DNA of 64,000 nt, from assembly GCA_034006035.1 (NCBI GenBank), contig JAVETN010000001.1, forward strand, positions 124,001-188,000, in the 5' to 3' direction. The position numbers and the translations under genes are program-made. Below are positions 9,637 through 18,941 of this stretch, piece after piece; positions within the stretch are counted from its first letter, which is position 1, and every line of letters begins with the position of its first letter. Origin of the DNA: Desulforegulaceae bacterium. Lineage in GTDB: Bacteria; Desulfobacterota; Desulfobacteria; Desulfobacterales; JACKCP01. The notes beneath the pieces are model-generated. The model did not search any database and had not been told where the DNA came from. It was given only the letters and a program-made list of their open reading frames with translations.

Positions 9637-10680
9637 ATGATGAGTATAAATGAAGAATTCAAAGAGACCAAAATATCTGTAATTGGAGCAGGAAGCTGGG
9701 GTACCTCACTTGCAAATCTTCTTGGAGTGAAAGGTTTTAAGGTAAAACTCTGGTGTTATGAAAAAGAAATTCTTGATTCAATAAATACAACCAGGGAAAA
9801 CAAAGTTTATCTTCCCGAAATAACACTTTCAAGAAACATTATTCCTGATACCAGTTTAGAAAGGGTATTGGCTGGAACCAATCTTGTTGTACTTGTTGTT
9901 CCTTCTCATGTGATGAGAGAAACCCTTGAAAAAATCAAACCTTTTTTAACAAAAGAAATGATTTTTATTTCTGCATCCAAGGGAATAGAAAATCACACCT
10001 ATAAAACAATGACCCAGGTAATTGAGGAGGTTCTTGAAATAGAGCCTTCCAATTGCGGAGTTTTATCAGGCCCAAGTTTTGCCAGAGAACTTGGAGAGTT
10101 AAAACCTACGGTGGTTACCATTGCTTCAAAAGATCCTGATACTGCAACTTATGTCCAAAAGGTCTTTGCATCCACATATTTCAGGGTTTATACAAGTGAA
10201 GATACAATTGGGGTTGAAGTTGGAGGAGCTGTTAAAAACGTAATAGCCATAGCATCAGGGGTGGCCGATGGAATGAGGCTTGGACTTAATGCAAGGGCGG
10301 CTCTTATTACCAGAGGCCTTGTTGAAATAAGAAGAATCGGTCTTGCAATGGGAGCAAATCCCCATACATTTTCCGGACTTTCAGGAGTAGGGGACTTAAT
10401 TTTAACATGTACAGGCAGTCTCAGTAGAAACCATACAGTTGGCTTTAAACTTGGTGAAGGCAAAAAATTAGATGATATCTTAAAAGAAATGAGAATGGTT
10501 GCTGAGGGGATAAAAACAGCTAAATCTGTTTATAATCTAAGTAAAAAACTTAAAATTGAACTTCCAATCTGTGAGGAAATATATAACATATTGTACAATG
10601 AGGCTAAGCCTTCCAGGTCTGTTGAAAGACTGATGACAAGAAGACTTAAAAACGAAATTGATTTTAATTTTGATGTTTAG
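9637..10680 (+). CDS. gpsA: Glycerol-3-phosphate dehydrogenase [NAD(P)+]
   Basis: It reduces dihydroxyacetone phosphate to sn-glycerol 3-phosphate for phospholipid synthesis. The 347-residue cytosolic protein has the N-terminal dinucleotide fold with VIGAGSWGTSLA at about residues 15-26. It also has LSGPSFA, the catalytic-lysine stretch GGAVKNVIAIASG and GLSGVGDLILTC. Two adjacent ATGs (9637 and 9640) are possible starts, and another in-frame-independent ATG at 9627 is not used. No strong Shine-Dalgarno is seen. The radC-like gene follows within 12 bases. Confidence 0.96.
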   Translation: MMSINEEFKETKISVIGAGSWGTSLANLLGVKGFKVKLWCYEKEILDSINTTRENKVYLPEITLSRNIIPDTSLERVLAGTNLVVLVVPSHVMRETLEKIKPFLTKEMIFISASKGIENHTYKTMTQVIEEVLEIEPSNCGVLSGPSFARELGELKPTVVTIASKDPDTATYVQKVFASTYFRVYTSEDTIGVEVGGAVKNVIAIASGVADGMRLGLNARAALITRGLVEIRRIGLAMGANPHTFSGLSGVGDLILTCTGSLSRNHTVGFKLGEGKKLDDILKEMRMVAEGIKTAKSVYNLSKKLKIELPICEEIYNILYNEAKPSRSVERLMTRRLKNEIDFNFDV

Positions 10681-10691
10681 TCTGGTTGACA

Positions 10692-11435
10692 ATGCAGGAA
10701 AGTAAAAAAAAGAAAAATACAAATTTAGGCCATAGACAAAGACTTAGGGAAAAATTTTTTGAAACAGGTATTTCTGGTTTTCATGATTATGAAATAATTG
10801 AAATACTCTTGACTCTTGGGACTCCCATAAAAGATTGCAAGCCTATGGCAAAAGAACTTTTGGAAAAATTCAAAACTTTACCCAGGGTTCTTGAAGCTCC
10901 CCTTAAAGAACTCAAATCTGTAAAAGGAATTGGGGAAAACAATGTTTTCCCCCTTGTTTTTGTAAAATCAGCTGCAGAAATTTACTTAAAGAGAAAAGTT
11001 GAGAACAAAGATATTTTGTCCTGTTCTGAAGATGTTTTTAATTATCTTTATTTTTCCATGAGAGAAAAGGATAAGGAAATCTTTAAAGTAATTTTTTTAA
11101 ACTCCAAGAATCAGATTATAGGGATAGAAGATATGCATGAGGGCAGTATTGCATCCAGTGCTGTTTATCCCAGGGAAATTATTAAATCTTCTCTTGAAAA
11201 AAGTGCATCAGCTCTTATTTTTGCCCATAATCATCCTTCAGGCTCTGTAGATCCTTCAAAGTCTGATGTTTTAATAACAAGAAGACTTGTTCATGCCTGC
11301 CTTAATATGGATATAAGAGTGCATGAGCATCTTATAATAGGAAATAACAAATATTTCAGCTTTGCAGATGATGGCTATATAAGGAAATTTACCGAAGAGT
11401 TTATAAGGTTTGAAAAAGAGAATTTAAATGGATGA
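10692..11435 (+). CDS. radC: RadC family protein (JAB/MPN domain)
   Basis: The roughly 247-residue protein has an N-terminal helix-hairpin-helix stretch (LKSVKGIGE) followed by the RadC JAB domain. Its metal ligands, counted from an alternative TTG start at 10686, are His181, His183 and Asp194 in AHNHPSG...SKSD. Despite the name, a role in DNA repair is unproven for the family, and the fold suggests a metalloprotease or nuclease-like activity. I chose the ATG at 10692; the TTG at 10686 is the other option. It sits just after gpsA and overlaps the next gene by eight bases, so the three look like one transcript. Confidence 0.9.
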   Translation: MQESKKKKNTNLGHRQRLREKFFETGISGFHDYEIIEILLTLGTPIKDCKPMAKELLEKFKTLPRVLEAPLKELKSVKGIGENNVFPLVFVKSAAEIYLKRKVENKDILSCSEDVFNYLYFSMREKDKEIFKVIFLNSKNQIIGIEDMHEGSIASSAVYPREIIKSSLEKSASALIFAHNHPSGSVDPSKSDVLITRRLVHACLNMDIRVHEHLIIGNNKYFSFADDGYIRKFTEEFIRFEKENLNG

Positions 11436-11718
11436 TAAAACTCCCGGTTGCTTTGGAGATCTTGATATTGTATTTCCTATGACTGAAGAAGGATATAGAA
11501 AAACTCCTGACAATTGTCTTAATAATTGCTCCCATAAAAAGGAATGTATAATTTCTGCCCTTGAATCAGAAAAAGGTATTGCTAAAAAGCAGGAAATGAT
11601 TGATGCCTCCTACCAATCAGGCAATATAAATTTTTTTTCCAGATGGGCCAGAAAAAAAACTATTGAAAATTATAAGACAAAAAAAAAGAGAAAAAAACTT
11701 TTCTTTTTTAAAAACTAA
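11428..11718 (+). CDS. Small conserved cysteine-motif protein of unknown function
   Basis: The 96-residue protein begins MDDKTPGCFGDLDIVFP. It has four cysteines: one in CFG near residue 8, then CLNNC and a further Cys in KKECI. This spacing could hold an Fe-S cluster or zinc. The C-terminus is very Lys-rich. From memory, similar small proteins (CFGDLEIVFP... then a Cys cluster, then FxRWxRKK) occur in other Desulfobacterota and Geobacter-like bacteria, but I cannot verify this here. It overlaps the radC stop by eight bases, implying translational coupling. No function is assigned. Confidence 0.75.
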   Translation: MDDKTPGCFGDLDIVFPMTEEGYRKTPDNCLNNCSHKKECIISALESEKGIAKKQEMIDASYQSGNINFFSRWARKKTIENYKTKKKRKKLFFFKN

Positions 11719-11823
11719 GAAATTGGAATTGTCTTTAAGTTTTCTTATAGAAGCCAATAGTTTGCTTTCCTTTTATTTTTTGAGTTTTAGGGTTTTTAAT
11801 TAAATTTTATTTTTAAGGTCATA

Positions 11824-12519
11824 ATGGGGACTAAATTTTCAAAAAAAATCTATATTAAGCTTGGAATTATTCTAAGCTTTCTGGTTTTAGTTAGTCTTTT
11901 GTATATTTACAGGGACAATATTTTTTTTATTGAAATTTTTTCAAAAAGGGAAAAATTTATAAAAAAGATTGAATCCTATGGTTTTATGGCTCCATTTGTT
12001 TTTATTTTCATCCAATCAATCCAGGTTATTATTGCTCCAATTCCAGGTCAAATTTCAGGGCTTGTTGGCGGGTATTTGTTTGGGGCATTCAAAGGGTTTA
12101 TGATTTCAAGTTTTGCTCTTACACTTGGCTCTGTTTTTAATTTTCTAATTGCAAGATACACAGGGCGAGATATTATAAAATTAATTCTTCCTGAAAGATA
12201 TTTTCAAAAATTCGAGAATTTTTTTGAAGAAGAAGGGAAAATTTTTGTTTTTGCTCTTTTTCTGTTTCCAGGTTTTCCTAAAGATTATTTCTGTTTTTTC
12301 CTTGGAGTAACAAATATAAGGTTTTTAGTTTTTTTTCTTTTTACTTTTATTGGAAGAATGCCCGGAACTTTGCTTTTAAGTATTCAGGGAGAAATGCTTT
12401 ATCACGGGAGCTATTTTACAACAGGTATTATTGCAGTTATCATGGGTACAATTTCCTTTCTTCTTATTTTTTTCAGAAAAAAAATTCACCAAAAATTCAA
12501 AAAAGACTATAAACTTTAA
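11824..12519 (+). CDS. TVP38/TMEM64 (DedA-like, VTT-domain) membrane protein
   Basis: The 231-residue inner-membrane protein starts with a transmembrane helix (about residues 11-29). A VTT domain follows, with the re-entrant-loop motif IAPIPGQISGLVGGYLFG near residues 77-95 and a second GRMPGTLLLS motif near 175. The C-terminus is a basic cytoplasmic tail. DedA and TVP38 relatives include lipid scramblases and flippases such as the undecaprenyl-phosphate translocases, so a lipid role is plausible; the substrate here is unknown. The start is an ATG at 11824 with weak AAGG upstream. Confidence 0.88.
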   Translation: MGTKFSKKIYIKLGIILSFLVLVSLLYIYRDNIFFIEIFSKREKFIKKIESYGFMAPFVFIFIQSIQVIIAPIPGQISGLVGGYLFGAFKGFMISSFALTLGSVFNFLIARYTGRDIIKLILPERYFQKFENFFEEEGKIFVFALFLFPGFPKDYFCFFLGVTNIRFLVFFLFTFIGRMPGTLLLSIQGEMLYHGSYFTTGIIAVIMGTISFLLIFFRKKIHQKFKKDYKL

Positions 12520-12541
12520 AAAAAGTCAAAATATCTGGTTT

Positions 12542-12568
12542 TCTTTGGTTTCACTCGTTGACCAAAGA
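12542..12568. repeat. Small inverted repeat (hairpin)
   Basis: TCTTTGGT pairs with ACCAAAGA across an 11-base loop, 22 bases after the stop of the TVP38 gene. There is no T-run, so it is either a Rho-type 3' end structure or unrelated. The rest of the gap to 12754 shows nothing clear. Confidence 0.4.
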
Positions 12569-12754
12569 CAAGGTTTAGTGTTAAATAATCTTATCATATA
12601 TCGAGTTGGCTAGAATCAGTCAGAAGAGCTTATGAGCAACTGAATTGTCTTAGTTTCTGTCCATAAAAGTCCTCAGAATAAACAAATTTCAGTTTTGGTT
12701 TTTACTGGCTTTCATTCACTTTTAATTAACTTTATAGTAAGGGCTGAAAGATAA

Positions 12755-13822
12755 GTGACAGGAAGATTATGGTATAAAAGAGAAGATCTCAGTTTGGCAA
12801 GTAGACTCAGAAGAACTTATTATGAGCTGATGAGAGATGATCTTGATCAGTTTATTCTTCAATATGGTCTTGTTGATTCCTACTTTAATTTTCAGGAAAG
12901 AAAAGAACCTTATCCCTTTGTTGAAAGAAGAGAGCTCAAGCCCAAAGCAAGAATTCCTACCCTTGAATACGGTTCCCACAACGCTTTTCTTGTAATTTTT
13001 ATTGAAGACACTATTCCTGTGTCCCATAAAAAATATATTCGTTTTTTTGACGACAATAAAGTTACAAAAAAGAACTTCATCAAGGCTGAATCTATTTCTT
13101 TGAAACAGGAGTTTGAAAGAACTCAGAAGTATCTTGACTCAAAATATGTCTGGGATCTTTTAAGAGATATTCTTCCGGTTGATTATGCTCTTTTAATTCA
13201 AAGAGATCCTTCAACCAAGCTTTATGACAAATATTGCCTTACCCATTTTCATGTGAGGATAGACTGGCCCATAGCAGAGGCTGCTGAAGAACTGGCCATT
13301 GCCCTTAGGTATACTTCAAAAAATCTTTATGAAAAAGGGGATAAATACGCAGAAGATCTTCAGAAAAAATTTTTTGAATATTATGGACAGCCTGTGATGT
13401 CGGGAGGAAGAAGAACAGCTGCTATTGTTGCTTCTCAGTATTTTAGACGACTTTCCTGTCTTTCCACTGTTTATGCTGGAAGCAGTGAAAGTCGTGCTAT
13501 GATAAGAATATCTGAAAAAGGCCCTTCAAAAACTGTTCTCATGAAGCTTTCAGAAAAAGAAGTCAGGGAGATCTCTTCCCAGAGTTCCATGACAAATGCA
13601 GCTTTTAAAGAAAACTATGTTATTGCCAGGGAGGGCAGATCAAGCGTGGTTCTTTTCCATGTAACCTATGAATATACTGTCCATGCAAAAGAACCTGATG
13701 ATGGCAAACTCAGAGAATTGAATCCAGATCTTTATTGGCTCACTGTTGGTTCGGAGCAGATACTTCCAAAGCCTTTTACCTGGAAATTTCCTCCACTCAA
13801 TGTCAACAGAATTTATACCTAG
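12755..13822 (+). CDS. Conserved hypothetical protein, 355 residues
   Basis: I do not recognise the family. The protein is soluble, with no signal peptide or membrane segment, rich in charged residues and in Tyr/Phe/Trp. Visible blocks are a start MTGRLWYKREDLSLASRLRRTY, a middle DYALLIQRDPSTKLYDKYCLTHFHV and an end LPKPFTWKFPPLN. Codon use resembles the neighbours, so it looks native. The start is a GTG at 12755 with a poor ribosome-binding site. Its last 20 bases overlap, tail to tail, the end of the acetyltransferase gene on the other strand. Confidence 0.75.
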   Translation: MTGRLWYKREDLSLASRLRRTYYELMRDDLDQFILQYGLVDSYFNFQERKEPYPFVERRELKPKARIPTLEYGSHNAFLVIFIEDTIPVSHKKYIRFFDDNKVTKKNFIKAESISLKQEFERTQKYLDSKYVWDLLRDILPVDYALLIQRDPSTKLYDKYCLTHFHVRIDWPIAEAAEELAIALRYTSKNLYEKGDKYAEDLQKKFFEYYGQPVMSGGRRTAAIVASQYFRRLSCLSTVYAGSSESRAMIRISEKGPSKTVLMKLSEKEVREISSQSSMTNAAFKENYVIAREGRSSVVLFHVTYEYTVHAKEPDDGKLRELNPDLYWLTVGSEQILPKPFTWKFPPLNVNRIYT

Positions 13823-14300
13823 GATCTGTATCAACTGGAATAGTGTTCATCATTGCTGTTTCATCGCAGTCAGGAAATTTTACACAATGAATGCAGTCAG
13901 CCCATATTTTAAGCGGGAGTTCTGATTTATCAATTATTTTAAAATCAAACTTTTTAAAAAAACCAGGCTGGTATGTAAGCGTAAATACATGGGTCATTCC
14001 ATACTGGTTTGCCTCTTCCATTACTTTTGAAACAAGAGCCCTGCCTATTCCTTTTTTATGGTAGTCTGAGTTTACAGCCAGAGATCTTATTTCAGCAAGA
14101 CTTTCCCAACAAAACTGAAGGGCACAACATCCAATTATCTCTTTTGTATCATGATCTTCAAACACCCAGAAGTCTCTCAAATGATCGTAGAGCTGGCTTA
14201 AGGGCCTTCCAATCATTTGTCCTTTTGCTGCAAAAGAATTTATAAGTTTATGAATTTTTTTAACATCTTTAAGGGTTGCGTGTCTTAAAATCGGAGTCAT
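13803..14300 (-). CDS. GNAT acetyltransferase, short N-acetylglutamate synthase type
   Basis: The 165-residue single GNAT domain has the acetyl-CoA loop YHKKGIGRALV preceded by the IRSLAV strand. Its start, LRHATLKDVKKIHKLINSFAAKGQMI, and the RPLSQLYDHLRDF segment match the stand-alone acetyltransferase half of ArgA, used by many bacteria for the first step of arginine synthesis. Two cysteine pairs occur (CC near residue 58 and CIHC near 137). The reaction would be acetyl-CoA plus glutamate to N-acetylglutamate; assignment rests on resemblance to the short NAGS group. It overlaps the convergent unknown gene by 20 bases. Confidence 0.8.
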   Translation of the reverse strand: MTPILRHATLKDVKKIHKLINSFAAKGQMIGRPLSQLYDHLRDFWVFEDHDTKEIIGCCALQFCWESLAEIRSLAVNSDYHKKGIGRALVSKVMEEANQYGMTHVFTLTYQPGFFKKFDFKIIDKSELPLKIWADCIHCVKFPDCDETAMMNTIPVDTDPRYKFC

Positions 14301-14392
14301 TTAATTGTGCTTTTCTTCTAAATTGTTTAAAATAGTGATCAACATAAAAACTTTTGTAGCTCAAGAAAATAAAGTTCAATTTTTAAGCTAGA

Positions 14393-16330
14393 TTATTCAG
14401 GGATAAAGATTCCTATCACCCCTTTTTTGTCTTTTGAATCAATTATCTCACCTGAATCCGGATCAAATTTTTTGTATTCTATATTATCAGGAATTGGAAA
14501 ATATTCAGGGTATTTTCTGCTGTCTGCAATATATTTCATTACATCCTTCCATATAGGCAAAGCAGTTCTTGCCCCTGTTTCCAAATGGCCAAGTGAGCTG
14601 TTATCATCGCAGCCTACCCAGACCCCAAGTGCAATAGACGGGGAAAATCCAATAAAAAGAGCGTCTTTGTAATTGTCAGTTGTTCCTGTTTTTCCTCCAA
14701 GAGGATATCCTTTAATTTGGGCTCGTCTTCCTGTTCCTTCTTCAATCACTGCCTGAAGAAGGTTTACCATTACAGCAGCTTCTCTTTCAGAGCAAACTCT
14801 TTTTGCAATTTCTTGATTTTTGGAATATAGAATTTCTTCTCCTTTGGCTATTGAATCAATATACCAAGGCTTTTTATAGTATCCTCTGGCTGGAAAAACT
14901 GAATAAGCAGAGGTAAGTTCAACAAGGGTTGTTTCATAACTTCCAAGAGCCAGGGAAAGGGTCGGGCTAAGTTTTGTTGTAAATCCAAATTCTTTTGCAA
15001 AAGATACAAAGTTTTCAGGCTTTAAAGTATCAAGAAGCCTGACAACCGGTATGTTTTTTGAAAGAGTAAGTGCCTTTCTAATGGTTGTTTCTCCGGAAAA
15101 AGTTTTGGAGAAATTGTTTGGTTTCCAGTCCTTATTTCCATAAAGATTAAACACAGTGGGAACATCTCTTAGGCTAGTGTTTTGTTGGTAGCCTTCTTTA
15201 ATTGCCTGAGCATAAATAAAGGGTTTGAAGGCTGAACCGGGTTGTCGTTTTGCATAGAGGGCCCGGTTGAATTTTGAGGTTGAATAGTCTTTGCCCCCTG
15301 AAAGAGCAAGGATTTTTCCTGTACTTATATCTATGGCAATTACTGCACATTCAGGTTGTGAATTTATGTTTTTTGCCTTCATTCTTTTTTCAATCAAAGG
15401 CATGTTTTTTTCAATGGACTTTTGAACTGCATTTTGAATTTTTGAATTAAGTGAAGTGTGAATTTCAAGCCCTGATTTGTAAAGCAGTTCGTATCCCAGC
15501 TCTTCTTCAAGCTTGCTTCTTACAACAGAAGTAAACCAGGCATATTGTTTAGTTGAAATGCTTTTTGTTTCAAGCACAATTTCTGAGACAATGGATTCAT
15601 CATATTCCTGGCGGGAAATTTTATTTTCAGCCAGCATATTTTTCAACACCTGATTTCTTCTTTTTAATGTTTCATCAGGATTTACTAAAGGAGAAAGATA
15701 ACTTGGGGCCTTGGGCAGTCCTGCAATAAGAGCAGCTTCAGCAATATTTAAATCATTGGCTGATTTATTAAAATATGTCAGTGCAGCAGATTCTGCTCCG
15801 TAAGCACCGCTGCCGAAATAAACCTGATTTAAATAAAGAGCAAGAATTTCATTTTTTGTATATTTTCTTTCAATTTGATAAGAAAGAATGATTTCTATAA
15901 GTTTTCTTTTTATTTTTTTTTCAGGAGACAAAAATAATGTTTTGGCAAGCTGCTGGGTTAAAGTGCTGGCACCCTGGGTAAAAGATCTTGTTGTAATGTT
16001 TTTTACAAAAGCTCTTGCTATCCCTTTTGGTGAAATCCCGGAATGATGGAAAAATCTTCTGTCTTCAGTAGCAAGAAGGGCATCTATAAGGTAAGGAGAA
16101 AAATTCTCCAGATTAAGATGGATTCTTCTTTCAGTATACAATTGGCTTATAAGCTGGTTGTCAGCCGAGTAGATTTTTGTAATAAGAGGCGGGGTGTATG
16201 TTTCAAGCCTTTTAACTTCATTTAAGTCAGGAAGTTTAAACATATAAAGACCTATGCTGCCCCCAAGAGTTATGCCGGCACAAATAAACAAAACACTAGG
16301 AAGAATCTTTTTTAAAAACTTAAAAGCCAT
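14393..16330 (-). CDS. Class A penicillin-binding protein (PBP1A-type)
   Basis: Bifunctional peptidoglycan synthase of 645 residues, anchored by one N-terminal transmembrane helix (about residues 8-30) with the rest periplasmic. The glycosyltransferase domain has the catalytic glutamate E89 in TEDRRFFHHSG and the QGASTLTQQLAK motif (120-130). The transpeptidase domain has Ser366 in PGSAFK, SKN at 424-426 and KTG at 547-549. All key residues are intact. Its ATG overlaps the TAA of the HEAT-repeat regulator by one base (TAATG on the minus strand), so it is translated as the last gene of the chemosensory operon. The physiological meaning of that coupling is not known. Confidence 0.95.
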   Translation of the reverse strand: MAFKFLKKILPSVLFICAGITLGGSIGLYMFKLPDLNEVKRLETYTPPLITKIYSADNQLISQLYTERRIHLNLENFSPYLIDALLATEDRRFFHHSGISPKGIARAFVKNITTRSFTQGASTLTQQLAKTLFLSPEKKIKRKLIEIILSYQIERKYTKNEILALYLNQVYFGSGAYGAESAALTYFNKSANDLNIAEAALIAGLPKAPSYLSPLVNPDETLKRRNQVLKNMLAENKISRQEYDESIVSEIVLETKSISTKQYAWFTSVVRSKLEEELGYELLYKSGLEIHTSLNSKIQNAVQKSIEKNMPLIEKRMKAKNINSQPECAVIAIDISTGKILALSGGKDYSTSKFNRALYAKRQPGSAFKPFIYAQAIKEGYQQNTSLRDVPTVFNLYGNKDWKPNNFSKTFSGETTIRKALTLSKNIPVVRLLDTLKPENFVSFAKEFGFTTKLSPTLSLALGSYETTLVELTSAYSVFPARGYYKKPWYIDSIAKGEEILYSKNQEIAKRVCSEREAAVMVNLLQAVIEEGTGRRAQIKGYPLGGKTGTTDNYKDALFIGFSPSIALGVWVGCDDNSSLGHLETGARTALPIWKDVMKYIADSRKYPEYFPIPDNIEYKKFDPDSGEIIDSKDKKGVIGIFIPE

Positions 16331-17985
16331 TATTTTTTAAGCAGCTTGTCCAAAGCATCTTTTAAATCTTCATCTCTGAAGGGTTTGTTTATCACTATAT
16401 TTATTCCTGATTCTTTTATCTTTTTGGAATCCAGTCTGTTTTTAGTTGTTTGACCAATAAAATCACTTTGGGTAGTTACCATAATAATTGGAAGCTCTTC
16501 AGGGCGATAAAATTCTCTTGCTTTTTTGGTAAGTTCAAGCCCGTTTATTTCAGGCATGTTAAGGTCTGTGATCAAAAGATCGGGCTTTTCATTTTCCATG
16601 GCTTCAATTGCTTTTGAAGGAAATTCGAAAAGAACAGGGAGAAGTCCCATTTGATGGAGCTTTTGTTTGTAGATACGAAGCATCATTTTTGAGTCATCAA
16701 CAGCAAAAACAGTAAGAAGTTTTTTGGTGTCTTTGAAATCAGTTGATGCCATTATTTTTTCAACAACTTCATCTTGATCAAGAGCTGCAAGAAGGTTTGT
16801 AAAGTGTTCTCTTGTATCAGGATGGGCATTTTTTGACAGATGAATTATTGAAAGATTGGCAAAGTTTTTTTCTTTTATAAGCTGCTCAAAAATTCTATCG
16901 GCACCTGAGTCAATTATGGTTGCAACTATTTCTTTTGATTCAGCATCCATAGAGGAAACCATGTTTTTTATTCCTGCAACAAGAATTGGTGAAAGGTTTT
17001 TATCTATTGCTCTTGCCGCTGACATTCTCACTTGCTTTTCAAGATCTTGAAGTCCTTTAGCAAGACTTATGGCAGCTTTGTCTGAAGGAAGTTTTTCCAG
17101 GGCTTCATAGGCTGCAAATCTTATATTAGGATTTTCAGGATGTTTGAAAAGGAGTTTTGAAATTGCCTGAATTGCACTTTTGTCGCCAATGCTTCCAAGC
17201 ACATTAAGGGTTAAGATTGTTGAATCATCATCTTCGCATTTTAGATTTTCAATTACCATGGGAACAGCTTTTTCTCCAATGTTCACAAGATTATCAATAG
17301 CTCTGTTTCTTATTGAGGTTGAATGGGAGTTTAAAAGCTGAATAAGCTTTGATAGAGCATAATGATCCTGAACTTCTGCCAGCTTGTCTACAATGAGAAG
17401 ATCTGCCTCGGTTTCACCAGTTATAGCTTCTCCAAGAAGATTGATGGCCGAAGGTCCGCCAAGCTTGGATAGAGCATTTACTGCTTCTGTCTTAAGACCA
17501 GTGTGTCCGAAATAAAGAAAGTCAGCAATTTTACGTATGGTTGAAGTTGAGCCAATAGATGCAAGTGCTCTTATAGCTGCAGTTAGAGTTGGTACATTTG
17601 TTTCGTTTACCAGGATATCATTTAAAGCTGGGACAGCATCTGAAATTTGGAGTTCACCGGCAATCCTGATTAAAATTATTTTGTTATCAACTTTTGGATC
17701 TTTTAGGTATTTTACAATGAGTTCACCATGGTTGAAGAATTTATCAATCAAAAGTGAGTAGAGCCTTTTTTTTATTGAAGGCTCTTTAATTTCAAATTTG
17801 ATTATATGAACAAGGCAGGGATATGAAATTTCATCTGGAGCCCTGCTGATTTCTAAAAGAGTCTTTGTTTGGTTTTTTTCATCAAGTCCTGGAAAAAACT
17901 GAATAAGGGCTTTTGCCTTTACCAGGTCATTTTCTTTTATGCAAAATTTAAGTTCATCAATAAATTCTTCGGGTTTAACTGACAT
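16330..17985 (-). CDS. HEAT-repeat protein with C-terminal response-regulator receiver domain
   Basis: 551 residues. About residues 1-420 are a helical solenoid of HEAT/PBS-lyase-like repeats (recurring AVPALNDIL, ALASIGS, ALSKLGG units). Residues about 430-551 are a receiver domain with the acidic pair in FAVDDSK, phospho-acceptor Asp474 in LLITDLNMP, and the lysine in VINKPF. No DNA-binding output is present, so phosphorylation probably alters protein-protein contacts of the HEAT scaffold. It is the only stand-alone receiver in a che cluster that has no separate cheY. It lies 104 bases after cheR and is coupled by a one-base overlap to the downstream penicillin-binding protein. Confidence 0.88.
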   Translation of the reverse strand: MSVKPEEFIDELKFCIKENDLVKAKALIQFFPGLDEKNQTKTLLEISRAPDEISYPCLVHIIKFEIKEPSIKKRLYSLLIDKFFNHGELIVKYLKDPKVDNKIILIRIAGELQISDAVPALNDILVNETNVPTLTAAIRALASIGSTSTIRKIADFLYFGHTGLKTEAVNALSKLGGPSAINLLGEAITGETEADLLIVDKLAEVQDHYALSKLIQLLNSHSTSIRNRAIDNLVNIGEKAVPMVIENLKCEDDDSTILTLNVLGSIGDKSAIQAISKLLFKHPENPNIRFAAYEALEKLPSDKAAISLAKGLQDLEKQVRMSAARAIDKNLSPILVAGIKNMVSSMDAESKEIVATIIDSGADRIFEQLIKEKNFANLSIIHLSKNAHPDTREHFTNLLAALDQDEVVEKIMASTDFKDTKKLLTVFAVDDSKMMLRIYKQKLHQMGLLPVLFEFPSKAIEAMENEKPDLLITDLNMPEINGLELTKKAREFYRPEELPIIMVTTQSDFIGQTTKNRLDSKKIKESGINIVINKPFRDEDLKDALDKLLKK

Positions 17986-18089
17986 TTTATCTCTCTGTCT
18001 TTATGTTTTTAAGGCTTAAGAAACTAAATTGACTGGTTAGCCCAGCCATGGTTAAGTTGAAAATCGGTAAAAAGAATAAACCTTTGGCC

Positions 18090-18935
18090 CTAGTCATCCT
18101 TAAATTGGTAAAAAGTTGAATTTAAATATCTTTGAGGTTTAAACATCTGGGTGTCGTTGTTTAAAGATTCTGTAGAACCTATAAGCAGGTAGCCGTCCTT
18201 TTCAAGTGAATTCCCAATAGTATGATAAAGCTTTGCCCTGTCAGGCGGATTAAAATAAATAGCAACATTTCTGCAAAAAACAATATCAAATTTTCCAGTG
18301 ATGTTAAGAGGTTTTAAAAGATTAACTTTCTGAAAAGAAACCATGGATCTTATTTCGTCTCTTATTTTCCAGTTATCCCCTTTTTTTGTAAAAAACTTTC
18401 TCAGCCTTTCAGGTGTCAATCCTCTTGCAATTTCAAACTTATTGTATAAACCATAGCTGGCTTTTGCTATAGCAGCATTTGATATATCTGTTCCTAGAAG
18501 GCGGATATTATATTGTTTTGAATTTGCAATGCCCAGCTCATGCATTATCATTGCAACACTGTATATCTCCTGACCTGTGGAGCTTGCAGCACTCCAGATT
18601 CTAATGTTTACAGGCCTTCCGATTTTTCCCGCAGATCTTTTATCTATAAGGTCTGGAAGAACTTTAAATTTTAAAAGTTCAAAAGGATTTTTGTCCCTGA
18701 AAAAATATGTTTCATTAGTTGATATTGCATCAATAATTTCTTTTTCTAATTTTTTCCCGGGGTCACTTAAAGCTGAATCGTAGAGTTCTTTAAAAGAGTT
18801 TAGGCTGTGTTTTTTTAAAATTGGCCTTAGCCTGGTTTCAATGAGATATTCTTTTCCTGGGTCAAGTGAAATTCCCGAAATTGAGAGAATGTATTTTGCA
18901 AAAAGAGAAAACTCAACCGGAGTTATTTTTACCAT
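18090..18935 (-). CDS. cheR: Chemoreceptor glutamate methyltransferase CheR
   Basis: It uses S-adenosylmethionine to methylate glutamates of chemoreceptors. The 281-residue protein has the N-terminal helical CheR domain (about 1-75). The SAM-binding domain follows, with WSAASSTGQEIYSVAM, the LGTDIS strand and FCRNVAIYF. The length matches the family. It starts six bases after the cheB stop in the operon. No methyl-accepting receptor is encoded nearby, so its substrate must lie elsewhere. Confidence 0.95.
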   Translation of the reverse strand: MVKITPVEFSLFAKYILSISGISLDPGKEYLIETRLRPILKKHSLNSFKELYDSALSDPGKKLEKEIIDAISTNETYFFRDKNPFELLKFKVLPDLIDKRSAGKIGRPVNIRIWSAASSTGQEIYSVAMIMHELGIANSKQYNIRLLGTDISNAAIAKASYGLYNKFEIARGLTPERLRKFFTKKGDNWKIRDEIRSMVSFQKVNLLKPLNITGKFDIVFCRNVAIYFNPPDRAKLYHTIGNSLEKDGYLLIGSTESLNNDTQMFKPQRYLNSTFYQFKDD

Positions 18936-18941
18936 AATTTA

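Noticed and set aside
12431-12613. 60-codon plus-strand open frame overlapping the TVP38 gene end
   Set aside because: It lies mostly inside a well-supported gene in another frame and has no ribosome-binding site.
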